Origin: Prorocentrum cordatum
Taxonomy: Eukaryota; Sar; Dinophyceae; Prorocentrales; Prorocentraceae
Assembly: GCA_963575745.1 (NCBI GenBank)
Contig: CAUYUJ010004313.1
Location: forward strand, 1 to 64,000
Direction of reading: 5' to 3'
Length of the DNA: 64,000 bases
Of this stretch, positions 41,606-52,794 are shown piece after piece. The notes beneath the pieces are model-generated. The model was not told the DNA's origin, ran no database searches, and worked only from the letters and a program-made list of their open reading frames with translations. How positions within the stretch are numbered: position 1 is the stretch's first letter; each line of letters begins with the position of its first letter. The translations under genes were made by a program, and so were the position numbers.

Positions 41606-44600
41606 TTGCTTTGACGAAAAAGTCGGCGCCTGCGGCGGACTCACTGCATAATTTGTGCAAGTTAGGCGCTTGCGGCGGGCCTCTTCAGAGCCTCGCAGAC
41701 TGACGACGTCCTCGCCCGCCATCTTATGCGCAACTGCGGGGTGTACGTTCGAAAAAGTACTTCCGGATTCTTGATTGCTTCTCTGGGTTACGTTGATGGC
41801 GGCGAAGAGGTGGGAGAGAGATGAGGAGCGTCAACGGGAAAAAAACAAGAGGTACAGATACCGCTCCTCCCCGGACCTCTCTCAGGTGCTTTCTGACCAG
41901 AATTTTGAAGCGAATCCAGCCGTGGCGACGAAGGCCGCCCAAGAGTCCCAAAGAGGAGAGAAGGAGGGAAGGGCAGCGGTATCGGTACCTGTCGTATCGG
42001 TACGAACCTTTCCTCCTCTGAATCAGGCGGCGCGACGCTGGGTTCCACACTCGCTCAGCGAGCACCTCGTGCCTGCGAAGTCCGCGGAGAATAGCATTTG
42101 CAAGCGCTTCGATGCAACTACGAGAAGCGCCAGACTGCAAGCGGCGATGGTGCATCATAGTTCGGGCCAGCCTGTCCAAACGCAGCGATCACACCTTTGA
42201 ACGAGTCACTTCTGAGAGAAAGACACACGAATGATAGCACGACAGGGCCGACAAGACATAGAGAGAGAGGGATAGAGAGAGAGAGCGAGAGCAATAGAGA
42301 GAGAGAGAGAGGCAAATGGTGGAGTCAAATAATGGGGCTGTGACGCATAGGTACAGATATTGAACGAAAAAGGACACCGATAATACCAACAAGACACTGG
42401 TCTCTACCTCTCTCTCTCTCTCTTTTTCTATCCCTCTCTCGTTCTCTCCCGGAAGCTAGCTGCCACCAAGAGATTTACCGCTTGCCAGAAGGGAGGACAT
42501 GATAACCAACCTTACGCGAGGCAAACGAAGCCCTTTAGCAAGGCCTCCTCAGAAAGGGAGCATCTGGGACAGGCCTGTGTAGTTTACTCGCAAGACTGCA
42601 GGACTGTTCGGAAAAATATGGCAGAGGGTCGGGGTGGTTCGTCCTCCATTGACGCATCGTGCGCTGCGAGCCTACCGACAGTGGCCTGAATGTGTCCAAG
42701 CACTGGGATTGCACAACACGCCATCTTCCCTGTCCACCCTAATGAAATCTCCCCGCACCAATTACATTCCACATGCCCGAGGTCTTTCGAACAAGCTGTG
42801 GCAAGATTCTGCGCCCAAGACCGCCTCTGAATGCAAAGCATGGCAACAACCTAGCACTACTCATGGATGAAGTAGGGTGGGGACAAGAAACATCAAAGCG
42901 CTCTCCTTGGCACCATGGCCGTAGCGCAGCGGCGCTTCTTGCTGTGGCGCACGAGGCAACAACATGTCCTTGGAGTCCGGTAAAAGTGCTACGCCTTCGC
43001 TGTGTGTTCGTGTGGGAATGTATGTATGCGTGCATGCATCCATGCATGCATGTAAGTGTTTACGTATGTACGATTGCATGAATTAATGCATGTGTATGTA
43101 TGTATGTATGTATGTATGTATGTATGTATGTATGTATGTATGTATGTATGTAGGTGTTTGTGTGTGTGGGCGCGCGTGTTCTGTCTTACCCAGGTCGATG
43201 TTTCCTTGATTCGCACTGGCGATGCACCCTAGCAGCAGCCCGCCCTCCGTGCAAGAAACTACGTTTTCTTGTTGCAAGAAGGCTTGACTGATCGTCCAGA
43301 GTGTCCGCAGCTCTTCTGAGCACAAGGCCTGGTGGCCAGGCCGTGGTTGGAGGAGGAAGAGAAAAGAGGCGAGGGGAGCAACATGACCAGAGTGGCCACC
43401 TGCTGTTCGTGGCTCGACGCCTCATCTGAGGCTCCTCGTGGAGGGCCTAGTTTCCCAAAGATAGCCATGCTACGCTGCGGTGCGCTATATATCTCACGCT
43501 ATCTTGCGCAACGCTACGCTCTCTTGTCCCTTCGGCTTCTTCAATACCCTTGCAGTTTGAACGGCAGGCTTAACATGTGACAGCCCTGCTCCCTGGAGTC
43601 CGCGAGAAACAATGTGCTACCATATTCTGCTGCGGGACTCTTGACAGCAGCCTCCTGCACGGCCCCGTGTCTCCGCAGAAGGTCAAAACCAGTCTCGGCT
43701 CCCGGAAGCAGCTGGGAAACCGATGGGTCGAGCCGCAGACATTTGATCGCCTACTTTCGAACCCTTCGTCTGCATTCCTCGTGGAGCACAAGATGGTTTG
43801 TCGCGATTCCATGGTGGCCTGTGGTACGCACACGATGTGCACCGATCTTGGTGCGCAGGATTGGGCACATGGTGCGCGATCGGGCTGTTCAGATGTTCCG
43901 CTTCCGCTGGCATCCAACATTGCTGGGCTGCATGTGTTCCAACGGCTTTCACGTGCCGGTAAGCAACCAGGCGGCTATGCTGTACGATTTGCAAGTCCTG
44001 TGCGCGAGAAGCCAAGCTGAAGCAAGCACCAGTACGTAAGCTTGGTATGCGCGCGGCTCTGGCGTGGTGCTAGGTTCTATTAGCGTGCAGTGCATCCCAT
44101 AGCTCTCCAGTCATCCTCTAGACCACGATGTGGGTCTCAACCAGTTGATCATTGAAAGGATTCAAGGTCCTACAGTGCAATTTGCAAGGCACTTCATGGG
44201 GATGGCAAACTCTAGTTGTCATGTCACGCAACCTTGTGGTCAGGGACCATGTGGGCACGACTGTGCGCGAAATATACCATTGGCGACAACGGCCAATAGA
44301 CCGTGGTAAGGTCACACCTGTGCTGGAGCGCTGGGAGGGGCATTAAAAGCGAGGGACCCCGTGAACAGGACAGTGCGACCAAGACACGATCGCGACATAG
44401 GACAGACCCCTGTGGTCAGACCATTCTAGCATGTGGTCACGACCCTGCAAGCGGGACTGCAAGCCCAAGACCCCATCGGCGACAACCACATTCCGTGATC
44501 GTGCCGCAGGGCCCCATTCGAGGGATCATGTGAACGGGACCGTTCGCCCAAGATCTCATCGGCGACAACGGCCAAACACCCGCCGAGGAGTCCAAATCGT

Positions 44601-45476
44601 TCCAACGACAAAGAGACTCCCTTCAACTCATATGATCGGGACCCTTTTGGCGCGACGCTATGGGCGGGGCTGCATGCCCTGGACACGATGGGCGACAACA
44701 ACCGATTCCGCCCCCCCCCCTTCGTCGGACAAAAACACATGCCAACTCCAACAACAAGAAGGGAACCTTCCGTGTAGGAACTGATTCGAGAATATTGCTA
44801 ACTTCAGAAAATTCGATGGGATTGCGCTCACCATCTCCCGCGGAGAGATACCAGTCCAGCAAAACATTCCGCAGATGGTCCACGAAACTGTTCCGAGAGC
44901 GTGTGACACGACGATCGCGAGAAAGGCCATATCAAACGGCTTGTTGGCGGCCGCTCAGTTTGAGGCTCAGGTACTTCCTCCGATGGTAGAGGCGCGATCG
45001 TGCATCAGTCCACAGCAACGCAAGCGTCTCGAATGGATCAGGTACACCGAACGTAATGGCAGCGGTTCGACAACTAAGCATAATGTCTATTGTCGTCGTT
45101 GCGCATACGGACACGTTCGCCCGAGTGCACTTAATGCAACGCGTGTTGCGCATTATACGTGACAACAAACGTCGAACTTGTGTTGTCATTATGTGGCCTG
45201 ATTGCCCAAGAGTGACACTGTACGTCACCACTGTGGTAGACTACTATGGCGCCGAGCACCATTCTACACTGTAGCCCAGTGCAACTTCACGACGCGCGCG
45301 AAGTCATGAAGGCGGCGATCTTGCCAATGATACGTTCAAACTGGATAGGCATAAGAACTGCATGGCGAAACTTCTGGACAGCCTTGAAGACGCCAAGACT
45401 CATGCTTTCCCTACGGCGACCCTCAAAAATCTGGTCCGGGGCCTTTCCGTGGATGCATCCTGGCCAAAACTTTTAC
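41606..45476. other. Long region of moderate GC without a supported gene
   Basis: 41850-41960 resembles 46945-47050 (GATACCGCT, TTTCTGACCAGA, GCGAATCCA). GA and CT runs lie at 42255-42312 and 42409-42433. (ATGT)n is at 43083-43155. A diverged tandem repeat built on CATGTG..CGGGAC and CATCGGCGACAACGG recurs at about 44234-44705. None of the short frames (for example 43577-44020) shows a recognisable protein. Base composition is lower in GC than the genes on either side. Confidence 0.5.
43083..43155 (+). repeat. (ATGT)n microsatellite
   Basis: About 17 copies of TGTA/ATGT, preceded by TGCATGCATGCATG-like words. Confidence 0.95.
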
Positions 45477-46023
45477 TCTGAGTACCTCAATAGTTCGGGG
45501 GTGCGCAATAGTCTGGGGGCGGCCCCTGTAGTCCGGGGGGGGGCCCTTGTAGTCCGTGGGTGGGTTCCTGTAGTCCGGGGGGGGGTTCTTGTAGTCCAGG
45601 GGGCGGGGCCCTTGTAGTCCGGGGGGGGGCCCTTGCAATAACATCTGCGCGGGGCACCGCTTTGTTGGGGGGTTGCGCGCCTGGCCGCGCCGACCCCAGC
45701 CGATGAGCACTGGCAGAGGGAGGAGGAAGGGGGAAGGAAACGCGCAGGATGATAACATTGTGGTGAGGCCTTACGCACGTCGTTCAGTCCGTGGCACTCG
45801 TGCTTGACGTGGTGGCTGTGGTCTGGGGGGGATCATTGTAGTCTGGGGGAGGGTGCCTGTAGTCCAGAAGGACCCCTGTAGTCCGGGGGGGGTCATTGTA
45901 GTCCGGGGGGGGGGGGCCCTTGTAGTCCTGGGGGGAGGCCCTTGTAGTCCGGGGGGAGGGCCCTTGTAGTTAGTCCGGGGGGCCCTTGTAGTCTAGGGCC
46001 CAGAACTATTGAGGTACTCAGAG
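45477..46023. mobile_element. 547-bp element with 21-bp perfect terminal inverted repeats
   Basis: The first 21 bases (CTCTGAGTACCTCAATAG then TTC, 45477-45497) are the exact inverse of the last 21 (46003-46023). Inside are two blocks of CTTGTAGTCCGGGGGG tandem repeats around about 180 bp of unrelated sequence. No coding capacity and no clear target duplication; a non-autonomous DNA transposon is likely. Confidence 0.8.
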
Positions 46024-47458
46024 AAGGGAACGCGCCCGGGGCGACGAGGACGACCCAGGAGGCGCAACAGAAGCGGGAGGATACCCCTCACGCCGCTCGA
46101 ATCTCGAACGTCGAACCTCGACCCGTGCTATGGTGACACTCGCACGCACTGTGGCGCGAAGCAAGCTCGTCCTGCGGGAAGCGGTCCTGGCCACCAGGGC
46201 CCTCCCTTCCAGGACCAGCGGTTCGTCCCGAGTCGTTCTCGGGCCATCCCGTTGGCCCGCCGAGGGCCCACGGAGGCCAAACACGGCGAAAAACCTGAGG
46301 ACCCGTTTCCCTCGAAACCCGTGTTCTTCTTCACGGCGAACGCAGCCAACACTTGTTTCCTGTACAGTCGAGGTACTATCAGAAGGAACGCGAAATAAGA
46401 AACGAAGCCCCTTCATGGCCCCAGAAGCGCCTAGGTGCACGAGGAGTGATGGAGGAGGAGCCATGGAAGAGCTTAGGGAACAGCGAGCCCCTTCCGCACC
46501 CGAGGCGTTCCTTATTTCAGCGTCTTGGCTGTAGATTAGGACAAGCTTGCTTGCAGGAAGTTGGGGGGGGGGGCAGGCGAGACCCCCCAGGAAAGGCTGG
46601 AGATCGTGCACGCCCAAGGTCGCTGGCACGCATCTCCGGCCCAGCAGCGAGCGAAAAAACGGCGAGGAAAGGCAGAACGCAATCCGAGTAAAGTTCATCC
46701 AGCAAGATTACCAAAATCTGACTTTGAGAAACAACCCCTGAGACAAGTCCCCAGGCATACGATGGCGTGTGTTGTCAAATAGGGTCCCCACAGAAACCGA
46801 CCCTTTCACCAAGGCCTTTTTTTTCCATCCCAGGCCGCTTCTTGACGGTCAGGGCCGAAACCGGCAAAAAAACAACCCATCGTATTCTTTTCCACGACGC
46901 CGTCATGCCCGGGACAGCTGTGCCTTCTGGGAAACCACAAGATACCGATACCGCTACGTACTCCCGGGACCACACCCGGGGTGCGTTTTGACCAGACCTT
47001 GGAGGCGAACCCAACGGTGGCAACAAGGGCCTCCTGGGAGCCACCCCCCCAGAAAAAGAAATACTGGCGTAGCGACTTTGGGTTAGAAAACTTGAAGCTG
47101 GCCAGCTTTGGTTACAGCATGGTGTAAGTTGATACATAGCTAAGGTCATCTGAAGAACTAACATGCAACTACCCAACTTGATGTTAGCATAGATGGTTGC
47201 ATTGTTTACCACTTGTAATTGCAGCTGCCCAAGTTACCCAGGGATGTGACTATCGTAACTGCGAGTTGTAAGTTGCAGGCCAAAGAACTTATCAAAGTTA
47301 CAAATAACTTGTAAACTACTTGCAACTGTCTGAAATAAGTTAAATTTGGGCTCCTTTGCAACCCTCGAATTGTACATATCGCACATTATCATTCCCCTCT
47401 CCCCCCTCCTCCCCCGCGTACCCCCATCCCCCCGACGCCGCGTGGCTGCTGAGGCTTC
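46024..47458. other. Spacer left of the palindrome-bounded block
   Basis: Diverged family-5 repeat pieces (46195-46300; 46840-46930 shares CACGACGCCGTCATG with 57585). From 47088 to 47345 the DNA is AT-rich with repeated AGTTGCA, TTACAAATAACTTG and CAACTTG words. No gene is supported. Confidence 0.5.
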
Positions 47459-47602
47459 GGATCGCAGACCGAAGAAAGAGGCGGATTGCGAGGAGGATGA
47501 GCGATTCAATCGCTGCAGGATCGCAGACCGAAGAAAGATGCGGAGTGGAGGAGGATGAGCGATTCAATCGCTAATGTTTTTTTGATGAGCGATTCAATCG
47601 CT
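47459..47602. repeat. Palindrome array A (left boundary of the block)
   Basis: Three copies of AGCGATTCAATCGCT at 47500, 47558 and 47588. The first two sit in a tandem 60-bp duplication that begins ATCGCAGACCGAAGAAAGA. A T7 run (A7 on the gene strand) lies at 47577-47583 between copies two and three. Confidence 0.9.
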
Positions 47603-47626
47603 GTCCTGGCAGATGTTGTTTTCCGC

Positions 47627-49823
47627 TCAGTGCAAAGCAAGAATGTCGCCAGAGGCGAGCTCCGACCAAGCGTGGCACATCTCAACCGATTCGCCGCTCC
47701 ACCACGCAAGAAGCAATTCGCCGTCCTTCCGCAGGACTGACGCGTTCGGCGTCCGCTTCTCGATCACGACGCACTCGTGCCCAAGAATGAATAGATCGCC
47801 CCCCCGTTGGCCCAGAGCTGCGACGCATAGAAAATTGTTCTGCATGCGCACCACGTCGCCTGCCCAAACAAGCAAGCCTTTGAAAGCAGCGCTGGATGAA
47901 AGGACGACGTCGCCGCCGACTGCTTCAGCCAGCAGGGGCGACAACTCCGCATCGCCCCCCCTGAGCCCTGGGCGCTCGTCGAAACTTTCGAGCTCCTGCA
48001 GGCGCGCCAACAGCACGCGAGAAATTGCAGCTTTCTCGAAGCCTTTCAGTATATCTTGGTTGTCCAGAATCATTTTCGGCAGAAGGTGCGACCTCTCAAC
48101 AACGAAGCAATCCAACACAACGTCGAATTTCTCCACTTGCTCGGGAATGTGCGTCGCCAAATGAAACTTTGGTTTCCAATTGTCGGCCCCGTATGCTTTT
48201 TCATGTGCGTCCGCGTGGCGATCAACTGCAGCTCCGAGGGCCGAGGCATCGATGTCGCCCGCCTTCGCCCGTTGAATTTTGTCAATTACAGCGAAACAAT
48301 GGCAGAGGGAGGCAACTTCGTCGCGCAGCTCATCGAAATTCGGCAAGATAACAATGCAAGCAAAATGCCGCACCAGCGGGTAAATGCACAACAACTCTGA
48401 GGCGCTGCTTCGCCAATGCTCCTTGGATGCGTTCTCCCTGGCCTTGCAGAAAACAACGTGGGCCTCCCGACACTTGCGTCGGTGTTGCTGGGGGAAAGAC
48501 CAGTCTGCCTGGCAGTGCCGTTCCAACTTCGGATAGATGTCCCTCAGAGCAGGAATGGCTTGGCATGCCGACATGAAGCAAAACATTTCCTGGGACGCAA
48601 CACCATTGCACAAATATACATGCATCCAATCAAAATGGAGCGACGAAACAGGGCCGACCTGCCCTCGGAGGTCTGCGTCCGCCAACAACCCATCAGGATT
48701 AAAATTGATGCCGTGTGCTTTCTCGTGGCGCACAAATGCGGCTTTCGATATTGTCCCTTGTAAGTGCGTCAACTCGTCGTGGGCTCCCCATACGGCCTCG
48801 TCAGAATTACAAATGAATGCGCTGCGGTCCCTGCATGTGATTTCCACCAACCGATTGGGCGCGGCGCCAGCGCCAGCAATGCCTGAGCCTTTCTTGAGCA
48901 CGTTGGCGCACTTCAGACACGGTCGGATCCCTGCAGATCCTTTCACGCCGAGGCCCCTGGACAAAGCGACCTCGTCTCCCAAGTGTACGGCAAATTTCGC
49001 GAAGAACATTGTCGGCCCGCCCTGTAGCGGCAAGGCCACGCCATCCACGAGATTGCCGTCCTCAAGAAGCAAGCGACGCAGCAACGACTTGATCGTGCCC
49101 GAGAGGCCACCGCGAATTTTCTCCACTTGTGCCGACCTGATCACGCCCAGGGGGAACCAACAGCAATCGTGCCGAAGGGCATGCTTGAATTCTAGAAACG
49201 AAATGTAAAATGCAACGAACTTCCTGCGGTTATGCGGTCGCAGCACAGCTCCAGGCGTGACCTCGTCGTGCGCAAGGATCACGTTCCACGGCCTTGCTGG
49301 GGTGATAGGCGCGGCCGCGAACATGCGCTTCAGCGCTGGGGACACCTCGACTAACCGTTGAACCAAGCGGGCAGGCCTCAGCGGGATGCGCCAAGCAGGC
49401 GCGCCGCGAACCCCCTGCACCACCCCCTCCCGCCCTGGGGGGGGGGGAAGGGGGAAGGGGGGAATGGGTGGAGGGGGGGAAGGGGCAGGGGGAGAGGAGA
49501 AAACTGGCACCAGAAAAAAATCCAGATGCCGTTGTTGATTTTTTGCGGCCCAAGAAAGACGCGCTGCTTGGCGCGCCCCGCGACGTCCTTGCAATGTGCC
49601 ACTCAAAGGACCCGCCGTCGCACAGCGGCAATTCCAGAGAACACGACATCTCTCTATCGTACTCCATCTTCGCGGCGGCCTTGGCCTCATGCGCAGAGAC
49701 CTCCTCTTCGATGGGCGCTTGCCTCAGTCGGCGGAGGACCTCGCACAAACCAGCGCACGTCACGCCTGGAATGGTCACCAGCCTCCCAAGGCGGCGGCGC
49801 TTCTCGAGAACTTGCTTACCCAT
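47627..49823 (-). CDS. Transposase-like protein (second family)
   Basis: The start is taken at the ATG at 49823 (MGKQVLEKRRRLGRLVTIPG), whose frame continues to about 49560. The main frame covers about 49390-47627. The join crosses a C/T-rich tract with a C12-type run, so an intron or frameshift lies there. Motifs: WNVILAHDEVTPG (Asp, codon near 49267), a C-x2-C pair (RPCLKCANV), SLHFDWMHVYLCNG (Asp near 48631), KPKFHLATHIPEQ and LDCFVVERSH (Glu near 48097). D...D-x-MH...KxHxxxH...E order resembles DDE transposases of CACTA/Plavaka type; function is inferred. The family is one I recall as repeated in dinoflagellates. It is the left-most of five same-strand genes split by palindromes. Confidence 0.55.
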
Positions 49824-49862
49824 GATGGCCACGCGGGCGCTGGGGCGCGGGACTCGGGCACT

Positions 49863-49884
49863 CCTGAGCCCAAGCGCTGAATGT
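49863..49884 (-). promoter_or_regulatory. Degenerate spliced-leader-like sequence upstream of the transposase-like gene
   Basis: On the minus strand the site ends CAGCGCTTGGGCTCAGG, 39 nt before the ATG and 32 nt inside the palindrome at 49917. Similarity to the DinoSL 3' half (TTTTGGCTCAAG) is partial; it is persuasive mainly because the same thing recurs in four neighbours. Confidence 0.45.
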
Positions 49885-49916
49885 AAAGCAGGTGAAGGGT
49901 GCAAGCCGTCGCGCCG

Positions 49917-50146
49917 AGCGATTCAATCGCTTCCGAGAGAGGGCGCCGCTTCATAGCGAGTGAATCGCTAACGAAATGAGCGATTGAATCGCTAACGAAA
50001 TCAGCGAGTGAATCGCTAACGAAATGAGCGATTGAATCGCTAACGAAATGAGCGATTGAATCGCTAACGAAATCAGCGAGTGAATCGCTAACGAAATGAG
50101 CGATTGAATCGCTAACGAAATGAGCGAGTGAATCGCTAACGGAATG
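49917..50146. repeat. Palindrome array B, eight perfect 24-bp units
   Basis: One AGCGATTCAATCGCT at 49917, then eight units at exact 24-bp spacing from 49955 to 50123. Each is AGCGA-(G/T)TGAA-TCGCT plus AACGAAAT(G/C). Segments 49979-50050 and 50051-50122 are identical, a 72-bp higher-order repeat. A T7 run (A7 on the gene strand) follows at 50152-50158. Confidence 0.95.
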
Positions 50147-50254
50147 AATGATTTTTTTCTCCGACGCCGCATCTCAGCCCGAGAGATGTCAAGAGGCGGT
50201 CACTCGCGCAGCATGCTCGTTGCTGCACTTCCCCTCTCCTCCCGCAGGGGAGCC

Positions 50255-51877
50255 TCAGTCGTCGAAAGTGCTGAGCGCTGTCTCCGCCTGCGCGCACTTC
50301 TTCTCAGCCGCGTCTGCCTTCTCCTTCACCGTCGCAAGCTGAATGGACAGCACGGCGTTCTTGGACAGGGTATCCTGGGCCGCGGCCGCGAGAGCGTCGA
50401 GGTCCTTGATGTGCCACGCCAGGGCCTTGCTGTGGTCCTTGTGCAGCTTGCTTGCCTTGGGGTTGTTCAACAACCCTTTTGCCTTGAAAGCGAGCGGGCT
50501 CACCTTGGCCAGGATCTTGACGGCGTCGCTCATCATCTTCTTGGTGGCTGAGGTTGGCGCGAGTTGCTCCTTTCCCTTGCCTTTGCCTTTGTTCTTGCCT
50601 TGGTGCTGCTGCGGGCTGGCGGTGCGCTCCTTTGCGGCGGTCAGGGACTGGCGGACCTCTTCCTCGACGCTTTTGTCGTCCTTGTAATCAATGTTCACGC
50701 AGTAGAGCGTGCCGAGGACATCATCTTGTTTCTTGTCTTTGCACAGCCTCTTAATCCTCTTTGCGGAGTAGCCCTTCTTCTTGTAGACGCTGAGTGGGAG
50801 GTATTTCCCCTGCCTGCCTGAGGCGCGGCTCTCGCGGTATACCCTCGTGAACGTTTCCACCGCAATCTTCTCGACCTCTGCCTTCCCGTTCGCCTCCTTG
50901 ACGTCGTTCCAAAAAGTATCTTTCTCTTCCTGTGAAAGCGACTTGAAGGATTGTGGCGGCCATCCTCCGAAAATCCTGTGGAGCTGAGTGTACCGCGAAC
51001 TGCACGTTGAGCACTGCCAAACATTCCTTTTCTTGCCTACAACCCTTGCTGCGAGCGGCTCCACGGGCTTCTTGCACTTGGTGCAAACGGGGTTGCGATC
51101 GAAGCGCGGCACCGCGTCGATAGCCGTCTGATCAGGGGCAGCGGCGAACGGTGGCTGGACCTCGGCGGGTTCTGTCGGGACCTCCGAGCTCCTCGGCGCG
51201 GCCGGTTTCTTGCGTTTCTTTTTGGCGGTCTTGGAGCGCTTCCCCTTGTTCTTCCCCTTCTTCTTTTTCTTGGCCTTCTCGCCGTCCTCGCCGCTGACGC
51301 CGTAGTCGGCGCCCTCGGCGCCGTCGTCTCCGCCAGTCCCGGCCTCGTCTGCGTCGGCGCCGTCGCCGTCGGCGTCGGCTGGCCAGCCTTCGGCGCCTTC
51401 GGAGGCCCTCCTCTTCTTGCCCCCCTTCTTCTCCTCAACTGCGGGCGCAGCCGCGCCGCCGCGGTCGCCTCCTTCGTCAAGGTGTTCGGGTTCGGGCCCC
51501 CACTCCCAGGACCAGTCGTCCTCCTCGGGCGCAAGGCCTGCCACTGCCTTGGCTGCCCTGACCCTGGCCTTCTTGGGAGGGCGCTTGGCCTTGCCTGCGC
51601 GGCTGGCGCCGTGAGCGGCCACTTCGGCGGCATCCTCTGGGGCCATCCCTAGCTCTTCGGCAAGTGTCACTGGCTCTCCCTCGGGGGTTTCCTCTGGCTC
51701 CTCGGGGGGTTCCTGTTTGACGTCGTCTAGCTGCCCCGCGCGGGCCGCCGAAGCCACGACGGAGAACTCGAACAGCGAGCGCTGCTTCTTGACCTCCACG
51801 CGCTTGGGCGGGGCGGAGACGCGCGGCGGGGCGGCAGCCGACATCTGCTGCAGCAGGCACGCCGCAGGCTCGTCCAT
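50255..51877 (-). CDS. Zinc-ribbon, Lys-rich dinoflagellate protein
   Basis: 540 residues from the ATG at 51877 (MDEPAACLLQQMSAAAP). The N-terminal half is acidic and low complexity, with a WSWEWGPEPEH island and a basic KKKKKGKNKGKRSK patch (possible nuclear signal). Then comes a four-Cys ribbon, PVCTKCKKPVEPL and WQCSTCSSRY, followed by LHRIFGGWPPQSF, EEKDTFWNDVKEAN, KYLPLSVYKKKGYSAKRIKR and DDVLGTLYCVNI. This ribbon-plus-helical block is one I associate with a large uncharacterised dinoflagellate family. The C-terminus has two helical segments ending ETALSTFDD. It may bind nucleic acid or zinc; the role is unknown. A 3' tail of about 95 nt leads to an A7 run. Confidence 0.7.
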   Translation of the reverse strand: MDEPAACLLQQMSAAAPPRVSAPPKRVEVKKQRSLFEFSVVASAARAGQLDDVKQEPPEEPEETPEGEPVTLAEELGMAPEDAAEVAAHGASRAGKAKRPPKKARVRAAKAVAGLAPEEDDWSWEWGPEPEHLDEGGDRGGAAAPAVEEKKGGKKRRASEGAEGWPADADGDGADADEAGTGGDDGAEGADYGVSGEDGEKAKKKKKGKNKGKRSKTAKKKRKKPAAPRSSEVPTEPAEVQPPFAAAPDQTAIDAVPRFDRNPVCTKCKKPVEPLAARVVGKKRNVWQCSTCSSRYTQLHRIFGGWPPQSFKSLSQEEKDTFWNDVKEANGKAEVEKIAVETFTRVYRESRASGRQGKYLPLSVYKKKGYSAKRIKRLCKDKKQDDVLGTLYCVNIDYKDDKSVEEEVRQSLTAAKERTASPQQHQGKNKGKGKGKEQLAPTSATKKMMSDAVKILAKVSPLAFKAKGLLNNPKASKLHKDHSKALAWHIKDLDALAAAAQDTLSKNAVLSIQLATVKEKADAAEKKCAQAETALSTFDD

Positions 51878-51926
51878 ACCTCGGTTGCGCGAGCGCTCCC
51901 GAGCGACCCGAGAGCAGGAAGCGCTG

Positions 51927-51949
51927 CTTTGAGCCCAGAGTGGCTGCAG
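51927..51949 (-). promoter_or_regulatory. Relict spliced leader upstream of the zinc-ribbon gene
   Basis: Minus-strand GCAGCCACTCTGGGCTCAAAG-like sequence (first 20: GCAGCCACTCTGGGCTCAAA) matches DinoSL (GTAGCCATTTTGGCTCAAG) at about 16 of 21 positions with one gap. It lies 49 nt before the ATG and 38 nt inside palindrome array C. Confidence 0.6.
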
Positions 51950-51987
51950 CAAGGCGCAGTGGGGTCGTGAGCTCGGGAGCGCGTCTG

Positions 51988-52092
51988 AGCGAGTGAATCG
52001 CTTGTCTGAGCGAGTGAATCGCTTGTCTGAGCGAGTGTATCGCTAGTCTGAGCGAGTGAATCGCTTGTCTGAGCGAGTGTATCGCTAACCTC
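51988..52092. repeat. Palindrome array C, five 21-bp units
   Basis: AGCGAGTGAATCGCT or AGCGAGTGTATCGCT at 51988, 52009, 52030, 52051 and 52072, each followed by TGTCTG or a variant. Confidence 0.95.
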
Positions 52093-52183
52093 AGCAAGCG
52101 AAACAAGGTCTCAGCGATCCTCGCTCTCTCGCCCCCCCCGCCCCCATCCAAACAGAAAAGCGCAAACCACGGATGGCGACGTC

Positions 52184-52375
52184 ACGTTGGACCACCGTTG
52201 GACCACCCACGTTGGACCCCCGTTGGACCACCGTTGGACCACGGTGGTCCAACGCGTTGGACCCCTGTTGGACCACCGTTGGACCACCGTTGGACCACCG
52301 TTGGACCACGTTGGACCACCTTCTGTTGGACCACCCACGTTGGACCACCGTTGGACCACCGTTGGACCACCAATC
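52184..52375 (+). repeat. GTTGGACCACC minisatellite
   Basis: About 16 copies of CGTTGGACCAC with some truncated, lying between palindrome arrays C and D. From 52450 to 52610 the sequence is pyrimidine-rich. Confidence 0.9.
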
Positions 52376-52644
52376 GCCGTAGGGCTTGGAGGGTGGGTGG
52401 GCATGCGGTATCCGAAACCACACCAGAAACGAGCGTCAAAATTGTAACGAATATTGACGCTCCCTCTCGGGCCTTGTCCTTTTCTCTCTGATCTGTCCTT
52501 CTCGGTGTTTCTCCTCCTTCCCCTCCTCCTACTCTTCTTCATCCTCATCCTCTCTCAACCCTCCTCTTTACTTTCTCCTCCCCCCCCCTCCTCCTCTCCC
52601 CTCTCATCTTGGCGGGTCGCGCATGGGCGGGCTGAAGAGGAGCC

Positions 52645-52698
52645 AGCGATTCGATCGCTCAAATGGGGTTTCGAGGAAGAGCCAGCGATTCGATCGCT
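52645..52698. repeat. Palindrome array D
   Basis: Two copies of AGCGATTCGATCGCT at 52645 and 52684, inside a 39-bp tandem duplication (GAGGAGCCAGCGATTCGATC). About 95 bp beyond the stop of the 52795 gene. Confidence 0.9.
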
Positions 52699-52794
52699 CA
52701 AGTTGGGTCACGAGGGTGCTATTATTTGTTCAAAGAATCGGCGGGCTCCCGAGACAGGCCGAGCGCAGGGCAGCAGGCCGCGTCTTGGAGTGGC

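Noticed and set aside
41205-41720. Gly/Val-rich and Pro/Arg-rich proteins on both strands
   Set aside because: Both come from the GCGACCCACCC minisatellite.
49955-50146. CRISPR-like array
   Set aside because: Units of 24 bp with 9-bp near-identical spacers, palindromic core, no unique spacers and a eukaryotic setting.
49951-50172. Small repetitive protein (SLISLAI repeats)
   Set aside because: Translation of the 24-bp palindrome array, whose period is a multiple of three.
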